A stretch of DNA of 64,000 nt from JAJFUB01 sp964622325 (GTDB lineage Bacteria; Armatimonadota; Zipacnadia; Zipacnadales; UBA11051), in contig CAZUOJ010000006.1 in assembly GCA_964622325.1 (NCBI GenBank), positions 1-64,000 of the forward strand, given 5' to 3'. Below, in pieces: positions 1 through 8,136 of the stretch. Numbering within the stretch: the stretch's first letter is position 1; the number at the start of each line of letters is the position of its first letter. Below the pieces are notes generated by a model, which searched no databases, had not been told where the DNA came from, and saw nothing but the letters and a program-made list of their open reading frames with translations. A program made the position numbers and the translations under genes.

Positions 1-140
1 GGCTGCAGGGAAAGCGGCCGTATCCGAAAGCCCATTTCCTCTAAAGCCGTCATTTCCCGGAGAATGAATGTTTCAGAGACAGAGGGAAATTGGCCTAACA
101 CATATACAAGCCCTGCGCGTCCCCATTCAGCCCTGCGCAT
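1..140 (-). CDS. Glycosyltransferase, family 4-like, N-terminal fragment (cut by window edge)
   Basis: The minus strand opens with an ATG at 140 and stays open to the window edge for 46 codons. The peptide contains LVYVLGQFPSVSETFILREM, the N-terminal beta-strand plus FP-x-x-SETFI signature common at the start of GT-B glycosyltransferases (family 4, colanic-acid WcaL type). It overlaps the end of the upstream glycosyltransferase by 14 bases, so it is probably the next gene of the same polysaccharide operon. Most of the catalytic part lies outside the window, so donor and acceptor cannot be guessed. Confidence 0.75.
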   Translation of the reverse strand, partial: MRRAEWGRAGLVYVLGQFPSVSETFILREMTALEEMGFRIRPLSLQ

Positions 141-1236
141 AGAACAATTCCTCATACAGAGCTAATACAGCCCGAGCATGGCGCTCCCATGTAAATTGGG
201 CGGCGTGTCGCAATCCTCTTGTGCGGAGCTCCTGTAGCCGGGCCTCATCATATAATAATCGCACAAGCGCCTCAGCCAATTTCTGCGGAGCCCCCAGCGG
301 CACAATTTCAGCTGCCGGGCCAGCTATTTCGGGCAGCGCTCCGCCATCCGAGATCAGCACGGGCGTGCCACAGGCCATCGCTTCCAATGGCGGCAGCCCC
401 ATCCCCTCATATAATGCCCATTGTATCAAAAGCGCCGCGCCACTGTATAGGCCTGCTAAATCTTCAAAAGCCACATAGCCAAGCAAATGAACGCGTTGTC
501 GATGGCGCATGGCGGCTAAGGCCCGATCAAAAGGCCCATATTTCCAGCCGCGCCGTCCAGCGATGACAAGATGATGAGGAATTGCTGAAGCGGCCTCATC
601 AAAGGCCGTCAGCACAGCGGACAGATTTTTTTTGGGCTCGATATTGCCTACACACAATAAATAAGGCTCCGGCAGCTGATATTTTTCCCGCACGCGGGCA
701 ATTTCTGCTTCATTTGCGGGCTGATAGCTCTCATCTATGCCGAGGGGAATTACATGCAGCTTTTCCGCCGCTTCAGGCACAATTTGTCGCACATCCTGCG
801 CCACTGTAAATGAAGGCACAATCACAGCCTGCGCTTTTCGCAGGCTGCGGGGCAACATTATTCTGTAATGCCACACATTGCTGGGCTTACATAAATGGGG
901 AAATTGTAAAGCGATGACATCATATACAGTTAACACAGCTAGTCCGGGCCAATTGAGCGGCATAATATAGCCTGGCGCATGGAGCAAGTCACATTCCCCA
1001 CGTAAATCGTAGGCCATGCGTGTCTGCTCGTACACGATTCGCAGCAGCCGCCCTTTCGCCCAGCGTGGCGCTGTTTTTGTAGGCACAGGACTATGGGGCT
1101 CATATTCCTTGCGGCATACTAATAAATATTGGTGTTGTGGCCCAAAACGGGGCAGCGCTTTGAGCAGCCCTACGATGGCCTGCTCCACGCCGCTATGCTG
1201 GCCCCCCAATAACATCCCATCGATTCCTATCCTCAT
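127..1236 (-). CDS. Glycosyltransferase family 4
   Basis: A 369-aa GT-B fold glycosyltransferase. The N-terminal half starts MRIGIDGMLLGGQHSGVEQA with the glycine-rich acceptor loop. The C-terminal half has the GNIEPKKNL strand, a nucleotide-sugar binding region and the family 4 E-x7-E signature in YEGMGLPPLEAMACG. This class transfers a sugar from an activated donor to a growing surface glycan in the cytoplasm; retaining chemistry is a family property, the sugar is unknown. Its start overlaps the stop of the upstream glycosyltransferase gene by 4 bases, with GGAGC just before the ATG, indicating translational coupling. Length is normal and nothing is missing. Confidence 0.92.
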   Translation of the reverse strand: MRIGIDGMLLGGQHSGVEQAIVGLLKALPRFGPQHQYLLVCRKEYEPHSPVPTKTAPRWAKGRLLRIVYEQTRMAYDLRGECDLLHAPGYIMPLNWPGLAVLTVYDVIALQFPHLCKPSNVWHYRIMLPRSLRKAQAVIVPSFTVAQDVRQIVPEAAEKLHVIPLGIDESYQPANEAEIARVREKYQLPEPYLLCVGNIEPKKNLSAVLTAFDEAASAIPHHLVIAGRRGWKYGPFDRALAAMRHRQRVHLLGYVAFEDLAGLYSGAALLIQWALYEGMGLPPLEAMACGTPVLISDGGALPEIAGPAAEIVPLGAPQKLAEALVRLLYDEARLQELRTRGLRHAAQFTWERHARAVLALYEELFYAQG

Positions 1237-2375
1237 GCTCCGCTCACTTCGTAGTAAAGTTCTGTGACACGAGCGGCTGTATGTTTGGCGGAAAATCGCC
1301 CTGCTCGGATAAGAGCCCCTGAGCTTAATTTAAGGCGTAGCTCAGCATCCTGCAAAATCCGTATAATTGCCTCTGCCAAGGCTTGCGGATGACGAGGCGG
1401 CACAAGCAGCCCGCTTTGCCCCTCTTCAATGATTTCGGCTGGCCCTGCTTGATTAATCGCCACAACAGGCACGCCTAGCGCCAGCGCCTCCAGAATAACG
1501 CGGCCAAAAGGCTCACATTCTGCTGGATGCGCCAGCACATCTAGCGCCGCCAAAGCGTTGGCAGGCTGAGGGACAAAGCCCGCCCAGATAATTTGTGGGG
1601 CAATATCCAGCTTCTCCGCTAATTCATGTAAATGACGCACATAATCCGTATGCTCGGAAAAATAATCTTCGCCGCAAAAAATTAAGCGCGCTTCGGGAAT
1701 GTGTTGCAACACAAGCGGGAAAGCCTGCAGCAATACATCCTGTCTTTTCCACGGCACGAGCTGTCCCATACAGCCTACGAGCGGCGTATCCGGCCCCAGC
1801 TCCCATTCTGCACGTATCTGGCTCCGGCGCTTCGTGATTTGTACATCCCGAGGGCTAAAGCCGTTATAAATGACAGTGAGGGGAGCGCCAAGCGGGGCGT
1901 TTTCCTGAACGAAAGCGGCTACAGCGTGGGAAATAGCGATAACATAAGCAGCTTTTTGCCGCACGCGTTGCATGAGCGCAACGGGCGCCTGCAAATCCCG
2001 GCAATGCCAGATCACAGGCGCCGCGGATAGCGTTGTGGCCGCCCAGGCGGCAATGAGGCTATTGGCATGAATCAGCTCGGGCTGGACAAGCCTGATAATC
2101 CGGCGCAAAGCGCAAACATATCGTTGAAAGCGCCAAAAACTTTTTATATAATCCCAGGGATACGCCGGCCGGCGCAAACGGCAGGAGGGAACAGGATAAT
2201 ACGGGATATGCAATTCCGCCGCCGCGGGCGCCAACAGCCCCTCAGCAGGAGCCGCCAAGAAGGGCTCTATTTGTCGGGGATTGAGATGTTCAATGAGCCC
2301 CAGCAGACTCCTTTCGGCTCCGCCCAAAACGCCCAAATGATTCACATATAACACACGGAGGGGACGCCTTCTCAT
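1233..2375 (-). CDS. Glycosyltransferase family 4
   Basis: A 380-aa GT-B glycosyltransferase. It begins MRRRPLRVLYVNHLGVLGGAERSL, the typical GGAE acceptor loop, and carries the second-domain motifs GQLVPWKRQD and CEPFGRVILEALALG (E-x7-E). The start is preceded by AAAGGA six bases upstream of the ATG. It sits between the hydrolase gene (62 bases upstream) and the next glycosyltransferase (4-base overlap), so it belongs to the same polysaccharide transcription unit. The sugar specificity cannot be read from sequence. Confidence 0.92.
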   Translation of the reverse strand: MRRRPLRVLYVNHLGVLGGAERSLLGLIEHLNPRQIEPFLAAPAEGLLAPAAAELHIPYYPVPSCRLRRPAYPWDYIKSFWRFQRYVCALRRIIRLVQPELIHANSLIAAWAATTLSAAPVIWHCRDLQAPVALMQRVRQKAAYVIAISHAVAAFVQENAPLGAPLTVIYNGFSPRDVQITKRRSQIRAEWELGPDTPLVGCMGQLVPWKRQDVLLQAFPLVLQHIPEARLIFCGEDYFSEHTDYVRHLHELAEKLDIAPQIIWAGFVPQPANALAALDVLAHPAECEPFGRVILEALALGVPVVAINQAGPAEIIEEGQSGLLVPPRHPQALAEAIIRILQDAELRLKLSSGALIRAGRFSAKHTAARVTELYYEVSGA

Positions 2376-2437
2376 TATGCGTCCTTTTGACAGTTAGCGG
2401 CTCAGCTGGCGTGATTTGCAGCGCTAAAACGAGGCTC

Positions 2438-3298
2438 TTAGTGCTGGCTGGAAGGCGCTATCACAAATTGCTCCTGCAGCCATGCCAAGCTTTTCTCAAT
2501 GACTTCATTCTCCCAGGCCAACGAATAAAAGGCATGATTGGCGCCAGGCACAATATATATCTCGCAGGGCTTGCCCGCGCGCTGACACAGAGCCTGATAA
2601 TGCTCCACACATTCTGGCGTTGTGGGATCATTGCCTCCATAAATAAACAGGCGCGGGCCCGCAAAATCCATAAAGCGCTGTTCCCAATCGATAGAGGCAT
2701 CCTCTGAAGAGCCTGTTTCGCCGGCGCCCTTTCCGCCAGAACGCAATACGCGCCAAATTTGGCCTAATTGCAGTCTTCTGGCAAAAAGCTTCTGCCATGT
2801 TGTCTTGTCCAGCAACTTGCGCAAATATGTTAAAATAATATATTTTCTTTTGGCGGATTCAACAGCGCGCCGATCGCCTGCCACGATAGGCGCTGACCAC
2901 AAAATCATCGCGCGAATTGTGGGATCCAAAGGCCCTGCCCCAATGGCCACTTCGCTGCCTGAACAATCGCCAATCAAAGCGATCTCTGTGACGCCTGTGG
3001 ATTCGCGCAAAAAAGTGCAGGCGGCGAGCGCATCTGAAATCATTGTTGTCAACGAAGCAGCCTCTGTGTCTCCCTCTGAATCGCCACGGCCCCGAAAATC
3101 AAAACGCAGACTGCAAAAGCCCAGCTTTTCGGCCCGCCGCGCCATCTTTGTAAACATTTGATGGGGCCCAATGCGATAGCCAGCCCAGCCGTGCAAAAAA
3201 ACAAGGCCGATGGAATGCCGTTCCTGCTCCGCCTCAGGGATATGTAACACGCCCAACAAGCGGAAGTCTTCGTTTGTAAAATAACAATGCTTTTCCAT
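2438..3298 (-). CDS. Alpha/beta hydrolase, exosortase-A-associated hydrolase 1-like, Cys nucleophile
   Basis: A 286-aa alpha/beta hydrolase. Visible landmarks are the oxyanion strand FLHGWAG (34-40), the RFDFRGRGDSEGD segment (65-77), the nucleophile elbow G110-D-C-S-G114 with Cys112 where serine is usual, Asp224 in GGNDPTTP and His255 in GANHAF. The triad is therefore Cys-Asp-His by position. Pairing with a second, divergent hydrolase, an acyl carrier protein and glycosyltransferases matches what is known of exosortase-A-associated exopolysaccharide loci, where two such hydrolases and an ACP recur. That parallel is from memory of the families and no exosortase is seen in this window. Possible role (inference): acyl transfer to or from the carrier protein during glycan or sorting-substrate modification. 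A generic esterase is the alternative. Confidence 0.75.
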   Translation of the reverse strand: MEKHCYFTNEDFRLLGVLHIPEAEQERHSIGLVFLHGWAGYRIGPHQMFTKMARRAEKLGFCSLRFDFRGRGDSEGDTEAASLTTMISDALAACTFLRESTGVTEIALIGDCSGSEVAIGAGPLDPTIRAMILWSAPIVAGDRRAVESAKRKYIILTYLRKLLDKTTWQKLFARRLQLGQIWRVLRSGGKGAGETGSSEDASIDWEQRFMDFAGPRLFIYGGNDPTTPECVEHYQALCQRAGKPCEIYIVPGANHAFYSLAWENEVIEKSLAWLQEQFVIAPSSQH

Positions 3299-3355
3299 CT
3301 CTATACAGCATCTTCAAGCCGAAAAGCCCCGGGAGCTTTTCGCGCCGGACTATTT

Positions 3356-4243
3356 TTATGTTTCAGAACTGATATTTTCGGGCGATGCTTTTGGCTCCTC
3401 TTTGTTCCGCAAACGATCTTTTGCCCATGAAGCCTGCTGTTCGGCGAGCCATAGCTCTGTCATTTCAATCAAAGGCCTGGGATTAATTAAGCCTATGCGC
3501 GCCCAAAAAGGCTCCTGTCGTACAGCGATAGCTCGGCCGCCGAGCAAATCCGCTAATTCCTGATACGGCTCTGCAGGCTCCTGGCGAGGGCCTATTTGCA
3601 CAACAAGCGCTGGCCCCGGAAAATTTCCCGGCAAGCCCAATAAGTCGATCGCTTCGATCTGGCGCCGCATTTCAGCTGTTACGGGATAGCCGTCAAAATC
3701 AAAAATTTCCATCTCATAATGCAATGCCCGGACACGCTCGGGATTAAATTGCTTTTCATCCGTCAGCATTGCTTTGATAAGCGAGCGCCGAAAATTTTGT
3801 TGTAAATATTGCTTGCCCTCAATCACAGGCTCCCATAACACTAGAAAATCTACAAGATCAATTTCGGCAAACGCCGCCTGACAGGCTAGCGCTCCTCCCA
3901 AACGCAGCCCCAACAACCCTAAAGTCTGGACTTGTAAAGCTTGGCGCATGTATCGAGCAGCCGCTAAAATATCTTCCAGCCACAATTCCAGCGTCGCATC
4001 CGCAAAATCCCCAGGGCTGTCTCCCGTGCCACGATAATCAAAACGCAAACAAGTTATGTTGGCAGCGCAAAAGACGCGCGCGGCCTCCACGAGCACACGA
4101 TGGGCGCATTTTTTTTCTTCCGCAAAGGGATCGCAAAAAAGCAAGCCCCATGCCGGAAAGGCTTTTCCCCTGCAGCGATGGACAATGCCATGCAACGGCA
4201 TGGGCCCCGGAATAAGAACAATCTCCTCCGGCGCCTCGCTCAT
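3356..4243 (-). CDS. Alpha/beta hydrolase-like protein, exosortase-A-associated hydrolase 2-like, no Ser nucleophile
   Basis: A 295-aa alpha/beta hydrolase-fold protein. It has DPFAEEKKCAHRV (38-50), the PFAEE motif I associate with exosortase-A-associated hydrolase 2, and RFDYRGTGDSPGDF (67-80). The nucleophile elbow reads G112-L-R-L-G116, so Arg114 sits where Ser or Cys should be; classical hydrolysis is unlikely and a binding or acyl-handling role is more plausible (inference). The start codon overlaps the stop of the acyl carrier protein gene (ATGA), with AGAGGA just upstream. Tight coupling with the ACP suggests the two proteins act together. Without the family parallel this would just be called a serine aminopeptidase-like protein. 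Confidence 0.75.
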   Translation of the reverse strand: MSEAPEEIVLIPGPMPLHGIVHRCRGKAFPAWGLLFCDPFAEEKKCAHRVLVEAARVFCAANITCLRFDYRGTGDSPGDFADATLELWLEDILAAARYMRQALQVQTLGLLGLRLGGALACQAAFAEIDLVDFLVLWEPVIEGKQYLQQNFRRSLIKAMLTDEKQFNPERVRALHYEMEIFDFDGYPVTAEMRRQIEAIDLLGLPGNFPGPALVVQIGPRQEPAEPYQELADLLGGRAIAVRQEPFWARIGLINPRPLIEMTELWLAEQQASWAKDRLRNKEEPKASPENISSET

Positions 4244-4506
4244 TCCTCTTCGCTCCGCTTCTGCTCCACAAACGCCGCAATATTATTTACAGTGGAAAAT
4301 GTCTCCACACTAAAATCGGCATCCTGCAATGTAATCTCAAATTCTTCTTCCAGGCCCACAACAATTTCAAAGAGATTGACAGAGTCTATATTGTATGTTT
4401 CCATCAAATTAGCATCATCCGGAATATCTTCCGGCGCCACATTCAAAAATAGCCGCTCCACGATCATTTCCTTAATTTGCTGCTTCAATTCCGCCACATC
4501 TGCCAT
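4240..4506 (-). CDS. Acyl carrier protein
   Basis: An 88-aa acyl carrier protein. Helix 2 begins with the prosthetic-group site I40-D41-S42-V43, Ser42 being the expected 4'-phosphopantetheine attachment residue, followed by acidic FEIVVGLEEEFEI. I place the start at the ATG at 4506 because AGGGAGGA lies seven bases upstream; a longer frame would put that ribosome site inside the gene. It overlaps the next hydrolase gene by 4 bases and follows a GT2 gene by 111 bases. A dedicated ACP inside a glycosyltransferase cluster points to acyl or amino-acyl decoration of a surface glycan, not bulk fatty acid synthesis (inference). Confidence 0.9.
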   Translation of the reverse strand: MADVAELKQQIKEMIVERLFLNVAPEDIPDDANLMETYNIDSVNLFEIVVGLEEEFEITLQDADFSVETFSTVNNIAAFVEQKRSEEE

Positions 4507-4617
4507 TATAAGTCCTCCCTGCAATAATATGCAAAATTATTTGTATTTATATGGCGACTGAAATGTTCCTCGCCATGTTCGCCAGACAATATTCGTTTTG
4601 TGGCTCCTGACATAATT

Positions 4618-5475
4618 TTAAAGCATTGGGGGAATGCCTGTCTGTTCTAAAGGCCGTGTTTCCAGCGGTGCCCATTGACATTCTGAATCGGGCGGCCCAT
4701 TCTCCTGCGAAAACATATGGCGCCAGCGTTCTTTGAATTTTATCCAATTTTTGATTGTAACATAACGGAATTTGACATCTGGCGAGCCATCTGTCGTGAC
4801 ATTTTCATAATGATACATTTCCACGGATGGCTCATAGCGTATCCGCCATCCCGCTTGACGGGCTCGATAGCAATAATCGAAATCCTCAAATTGCGCCGGA
4901 TTAAACGCTTCATCCAGCATCCCAATCTGTTCCACAACAGCGCGCTTCATCAGCCAGCACGCGCTGATAAGACATTGCACATCCACAGGCACATTCCATT
5001 CGGGATCATCCGCCGGGCAGCCTCGCCCCCGATATTGCACGCGCCCTGTTTTGGAAATCGCCGCCCCGGCACATTCAATATTGTACGGGGGAAAAGGGAA
5101 CAAGAGCTTCGGGCCGACAATGCCAATTTCCGGCGCGCTCCATAAAACATCCGCCAGGCCCTTCAGCCAGTGCCGATGTCGCACAGCCACATCATTATCC
5201 ATAAAAGCAATAAAGTCGCCTGTCGCAAGGGCGAGGCCCTGATTGCGTGCTGTACACGCGCCCAAATTCCGGGAATTGCAAATCAGCTCAAACGCTAAGC
5301 CCTGCTGTCGAGCCTGTCTGCCCAGCTCCTGCAACATCTCCACGCTGCCGTCCTGGGAGCCGTTGTCTATCACAATTATTTGATCTGGCGGCGGCGTGCA
5401 TGCCAATTGCCCTCGCACGCAGAGCTCCGTGTAAGGCCGTTTGTTATAGCTCACAACGATAAGAGATGTTTTCAT
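4618..5475 (-). CDS. Glycosyltransferase family 2
   Basis: A 285-aa GT-A glycosyltransferase. It starts MKTSLIVVSYNKRPYTELCV, followed by VIDNGSQDGSVEML and the DxD-type metal-binding site in FIAFMDNDVAV. A later E-D-F-D-Y-C segment (FEDFDYCYRARQAGW) holds the likely catalytic acid. Such enzymes add single sugars, often rhamnosyl or mannosyl, to lipid-linked or surface glycans. It is probably the first gene of the run of ACP, hydrolase and glycosyltransferase genes. No clear Shine-Dalgarno sequence precedes the ATG, so the start is the least certain part. Confidence 0.9.
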   Translation of the reverse strand: MKTSLIVVSYNKRPYTELCVRGQLACTPPPDQIIVIDNGSQDGSVEMLQELGRQARQQGLAFELICNSRNLGACTARNQGLALATGDFIAFMDNDVAVRHRHWLKGLADVLWSAPEIGIVGPKLLFPFPPYNIECAGAAISKTGRVQYRGRGCPADDPEWNVPVDVQCLISACWLMKRAVVEQIGMLDEAFNPAQFEDFDYCYRARQAGWRIRYEPSVEMYHYENVTTDGSPDVKFRYVTIKNWIKFKERWRHMFSQENGPPDSECQWAPLETRPLEQTGIPPML

Positions 5476-5590
5476 ATTTTTGTTTCAGGAGAGAATATCC
5501 CGTTGCTGCCCTCCGCTAAGGCCACACTAAACACAAAATTGATTTACTTTGTATTTTAAATTACATTTGTTGCTTTTGGCTAACTTTCTT

Positions 5591-5625
5591 GCTTTGCTTT
5601 GCTTTGCTTTGCTTTGCTTTGCTTT
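5591..5625. repeat. Perfect pentanucleotide repeat, (GCTTT)x7
   Basis: Seven uninterrupted copies of GCTTT lie in the 208-base interval between the E1-beta gene (ends 5684) and the GT2 gene (starts 5475), both minus strand. On the transcribed sense this reads (AAAGC)7. The tract is outside any supported reading frame, so changes in copy number would alter spacing to the GT2 start, not a protein. The interval otherwise holds no recognisable terminator or promoter. Confidence 0.95.
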
Positions 5626-5683
5626 ACCACGCCTCTCTTGTAAGCTTTCTTTCTGCTCGCAAAAGGCTCATAAGGCTCCCCGC

Positions 5684-6664
5684 CTAGTAAGCTAACACAT
5701 CTGCTGCTGCTTCAGCAATCTGGCGGAAATCAGGAATGGCGGCTTGTTCCAGTACACGGCTTGCAGGCACGGGCGCATCTACAGCCGCAACGCGTTTGGG
5801 CGGGGCCTGCAAAAAATCAAAGCCTGTTTCCGTCAGCCGCGCCACAATTTCTGCGCCAAGGCCTCCTGTCAGCGGCCCTTCCTCTATGACAACAACGCGG
5901 CCTGTTTTTTCTACGCTGGCCTGAATAGTTTCCATATCCAGCGGCGCCAGGCTCCGTAAATCCACGACTTCCGCCTGCACCTCATGTTCCGCCAGCACCT
6001 CTGCCGCCTTTAAAGCTTCTTCTGTCATTCGTGAATAGGCGATTAAGCTAATATCTTTTCCCTCTCGGGCCAGGCGCGCTTGAGAAAGCGGAGAAAGATA
6101 TTCTCCTTGCGGCACGGGGCCCTGACGGCTGTACAGGATTTTGCTTTCAATAAAAATGACAGGATCGTCGCAGCGAATAGCGCTTTTTAACATGCCTTTG
6201 GCATCAGCAGCCGTAGACGGCGCTACAACGCGCAGCCCCGGCGTGCCGACAAACAGGCGCTCCAGGCTTTGTGAATGTGTCGGGCCATAGCCTCGCCCTG
6301 CTCCGGCTGGACAACGCACAACAATGGGCACACGACATTGTTCCCCGAATTGATAGCGAAATTTGGCGGCATGATTGATGAGCTGATCGGCGGCTAATGT
6401 GATAAAATCCATAAACATAATTTCCACGACGGGCCGCAGGCCTGTCATTGCCGCCCCAATTGCGACGCCCACAAAGCCTCCTTCCGCAATAGGCGTATTC
6501 ATCACGCGCTCGGGCCCAAAGCGCTGGACGATTCCCGCTGTTAACTTAAAGGCGCCGCCATATTCGGCAATGTCTTCGCCGATGAGAATGACGCGCTCAT
6601 CACGCTCCATTTCTTCTTCCAGCGCCGCGCGTATCGCATGGGAAAAATACATCATTTCTGCCAT
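5684..6664 (-). CDS. 2-oxoacid dehydrogenase E1 component, beta subunit (TPP-dependent)
   Basis: A complete 326-aa E1-beta subunit (pyruvate / branched-chain / acetoin dehydrogenase type). Hallmarks are the N-terminal ALEEEMERDERVILIGEDI, MNTPIAEGGFVGVAIGAAM with the conserved glutamate that activates the TPP aminopyrimidine ring, FMDFITLAADQLINHAAK, and the C-terminal transketolase domain with VIEEGPLTGGLGAEI. These proteins work as alpha2-beta2 tetramers, but no alpha subunit, E2 or E3 gene is adjacent: the neighbour upstream is a Gfo/Idh/MocA oxidoreductase. The partner must be elsewhere, or the protein serves a non-canonical TPP enzyme. Substrate cannot be assigned. Confidence 0.92.
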   Translation of the reverse strand: MAEMMYFSHAIRAALEEEMERDERVILIGEDIAEYGGAFKLTAGIVQRFGPERVMNTPIAEGGFVGVAIGAAMTGLRPVVEIMFMDFITLAADQLINHAAKFRYQFGEQCRVPIVVRCPAGAGRGYGPTHSQSLERLFVGTPGLRVVAPSTAADAKGMLKSAIRCDDPVIFIESKILYSRQGPVPQGEYLSPLSQARLAREGKDISLIAYSRMTEEALKAAEVLAEHEVQAEVVDLRSLAPLDMETIQASVEKTGRVVVIEEGPLTGGLGAEIVARLTETGFDFLQAPPKRVAAVDAPVPASRVLEQAAIPDFRQIAEAAADVLAY

Positions 6665-6709
6665 TTGTATCCCGTCGCTAGATAAATAGCGCTTCTACGG
6701 CTTTATTTT

Positions 6710-7741
6710 TTACAGCTCCACAGGCTGGCCTGTGGCCGCAGATTCTATCATCGCGGCTAAAGCTTTTGTAATCTGCACGCCATCTTCGCCTGTAATAAGC
6801 GGCGTTTCATCCCGCAAACAGCAATTGACAAAATGCTGGAAAGCCTGATACACAAAGCCCACAGGCACGCCCATCACTTCTCCGAACAAAATGCCGCGAT
6901 GGCTGCATTGCGCTGTCGTTGCAAATTGAAATACAGGCAGAGCGGGATCAATGTTCACATAGCCTTCTGTGCAGATTAATTCAAATTTGCTGTCCACAAC
7001 ATAAGGCATGGATTCAGGCATGATCCAGCAGCTCTCAAAATTGCCCACACAGCCATTTTCAAACTCCACTGTCGCTTGATAAAAATCTGGCGTGTCAATG
7101 CCCAGACTCTTCAATTTTACGGAACGACACACAGCCATCACGCGCTTGGCTTCGGATTGAAAATACCAGCGAGCGATATCATAACGATGGCAAATGAGCC
7201 AGAAAGGCAATTGCGTCTGGGCAGCCCAGGAAAGCATTTTTGTCGGCACATACAGAGTATTATTCAGACGCGCATAGCAATACAGGGGCGTGCCGAGCTC
7301 GCCGCGCTCCAAAGCGGCTTTTGTCTGCGCAAACGCGTGCATCCAGCGATTAGACCAATTAATCATCAATTTCTTGCCGCTGGCACGCTGGGCGGCCAAA
7401 ATGGCCTCCGCATCTGCTACGGATGTGGCCATGGGCTTTTCCAGAAGTACATGCTTGCCGGCGGCGAAAGCCGCTTCCGAAGCTGCCCTGTGCAAATGAT
7501 CAGGCAGGGCGATAGACACGGCTTCAATTTCCTCGCAGGCCAATAAATCTTCGTAATTCGTAAAAGCATGCTTCGCTCCATATTTCAGCGCTATTGTGCG
7601 GGCTCGCTCTTCATTCACATCGCACACGGCGACAAGGCGAACATTCGGCGCCGCTGCCGCACATTGGGCATGGCTTTCGCCCTGTATTCCCACGCCAATG
7701 ACGCCATAATGAAGCATTCCCGGCGCAAAAGCCTCTATCAT
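6710..7741 (-). CDS. Gfo/Idh/MocA family NAD(P)-dependent oxidoreductase
   Basis: A 343-aa sugar oxidoreductase. The N-terminal Rossmann fold has the dinucleotide loop G13-V-I-G-V-G-I-Q-G21, and the family signature EKP is at 101-103. The C-terminal alpha/beta domain is complete. I start at the ATG at 7741 because GGAGGA sits six bases before it; the frame extends 14 codons further upstream without a better ribosome site. Members oxidise, reduce or epimerise sugars and inositols, often nucleotide-activated. Position upstream of E1-beta and the glycosyltransferase cluster fits nucleotide-sugar or carbohydrate metabolism, but the substrate is unknown. Confidence 0.9.
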   Translation of the reverse strand: MIEAFAPGMLHYGVIGVGIQGESHAQCAAAAPNVRLVAVCDVNEERARTIALKYGAKHAFTNYEDLLACEEIEAVSIALPDHLHRAASEAAFAAGKHVLLEKPMATSVADAEAILAAQRASGKKLMINWSNRWMHAFAQTKAALERGELGTPLYCYARLNNTLYVPTKMLSWAAQTQLPFWLICHRYDIARWYFQSEAKRVMAVCRSVKLKSLGIDTPDFYQATVEFENGCVGNFESCWIMPESMPYVVDSKFELICTEGYVNIDPALPVFQFATTAQCSHRGILFGEVMGVPVGFVYQAFQHFVNCCLRDETPLITGEDGVQITKALAAMIESAATGQPVEL

Positions 7742-8136
7742 GATGTCCTCCTTCGGGGCGCAGCTGAAAAAATTTTGCCCCATTCATTTCTTGTCTTGTT
7801 CTGAATTTGATGTGACATTTCCACTAATTATTGTTTCGTGGCGAAGCACGAAGCCTTCTGGCGTGGAGGCCAAACGAGGCAGGCCCTCGCCTGCCTCGTT
7901 GAAGGCATAACACTTCCAGCGTAGCCTATCCTATCTTTCTTCAATAAAATTAATTCTTCCCGACGAGAAGCCTCATTTTGGGCTTTAAGGCAAGCTTCGG
8001 CCTCTTTTGTGTTTGCTTCGATAAGACGCCGTTAGCTTCTCCTTTTGGCCTCCTCTTTACGCCGAAAGACGCCTGGATATTTTTTTCTATCCAGCCGCTT
8101 TAGGAGCCGGGAAAGCATGTCCTGGGAAAATCTATC
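7742..8136. other. Intergenic region without a supported gene
   Basis: About 395 bases between a pseudopilin gene and the Gfo/Idh gene, both minus strand. It holds two stem-loops, a perfect 11-bp one at 7873-7900 and a weak 7-bp one at 8073-8094 (CTGGATA / TATCCAG with an eight-base T-rich loop). No reading frame with a ribosome site was found. Confidence 0.6.
7873..7900. terminator. Stem-loop, possible terminator or attenuator
   Basis: AACGAGGCAGG (7873-7883) pairs perfectly with CCTGCCTCGTT (7890-7900) around a six-base loop. On the minus strand it lies 237 bases downstream of the pseudopilin stop. There is no clean run of T after the stem, so a classical rho-independent terminator is not certain; it may instead stabilise an mRNA end. 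Confidence 0.4.

Noticed and set aside
8073..8094. Rho-independent terminator after the first pseudopilin gene
   Set aside because: The stem is only 7 bp with the T/A run in the loop instead of after the stem, so it does not fit a classical terminator.
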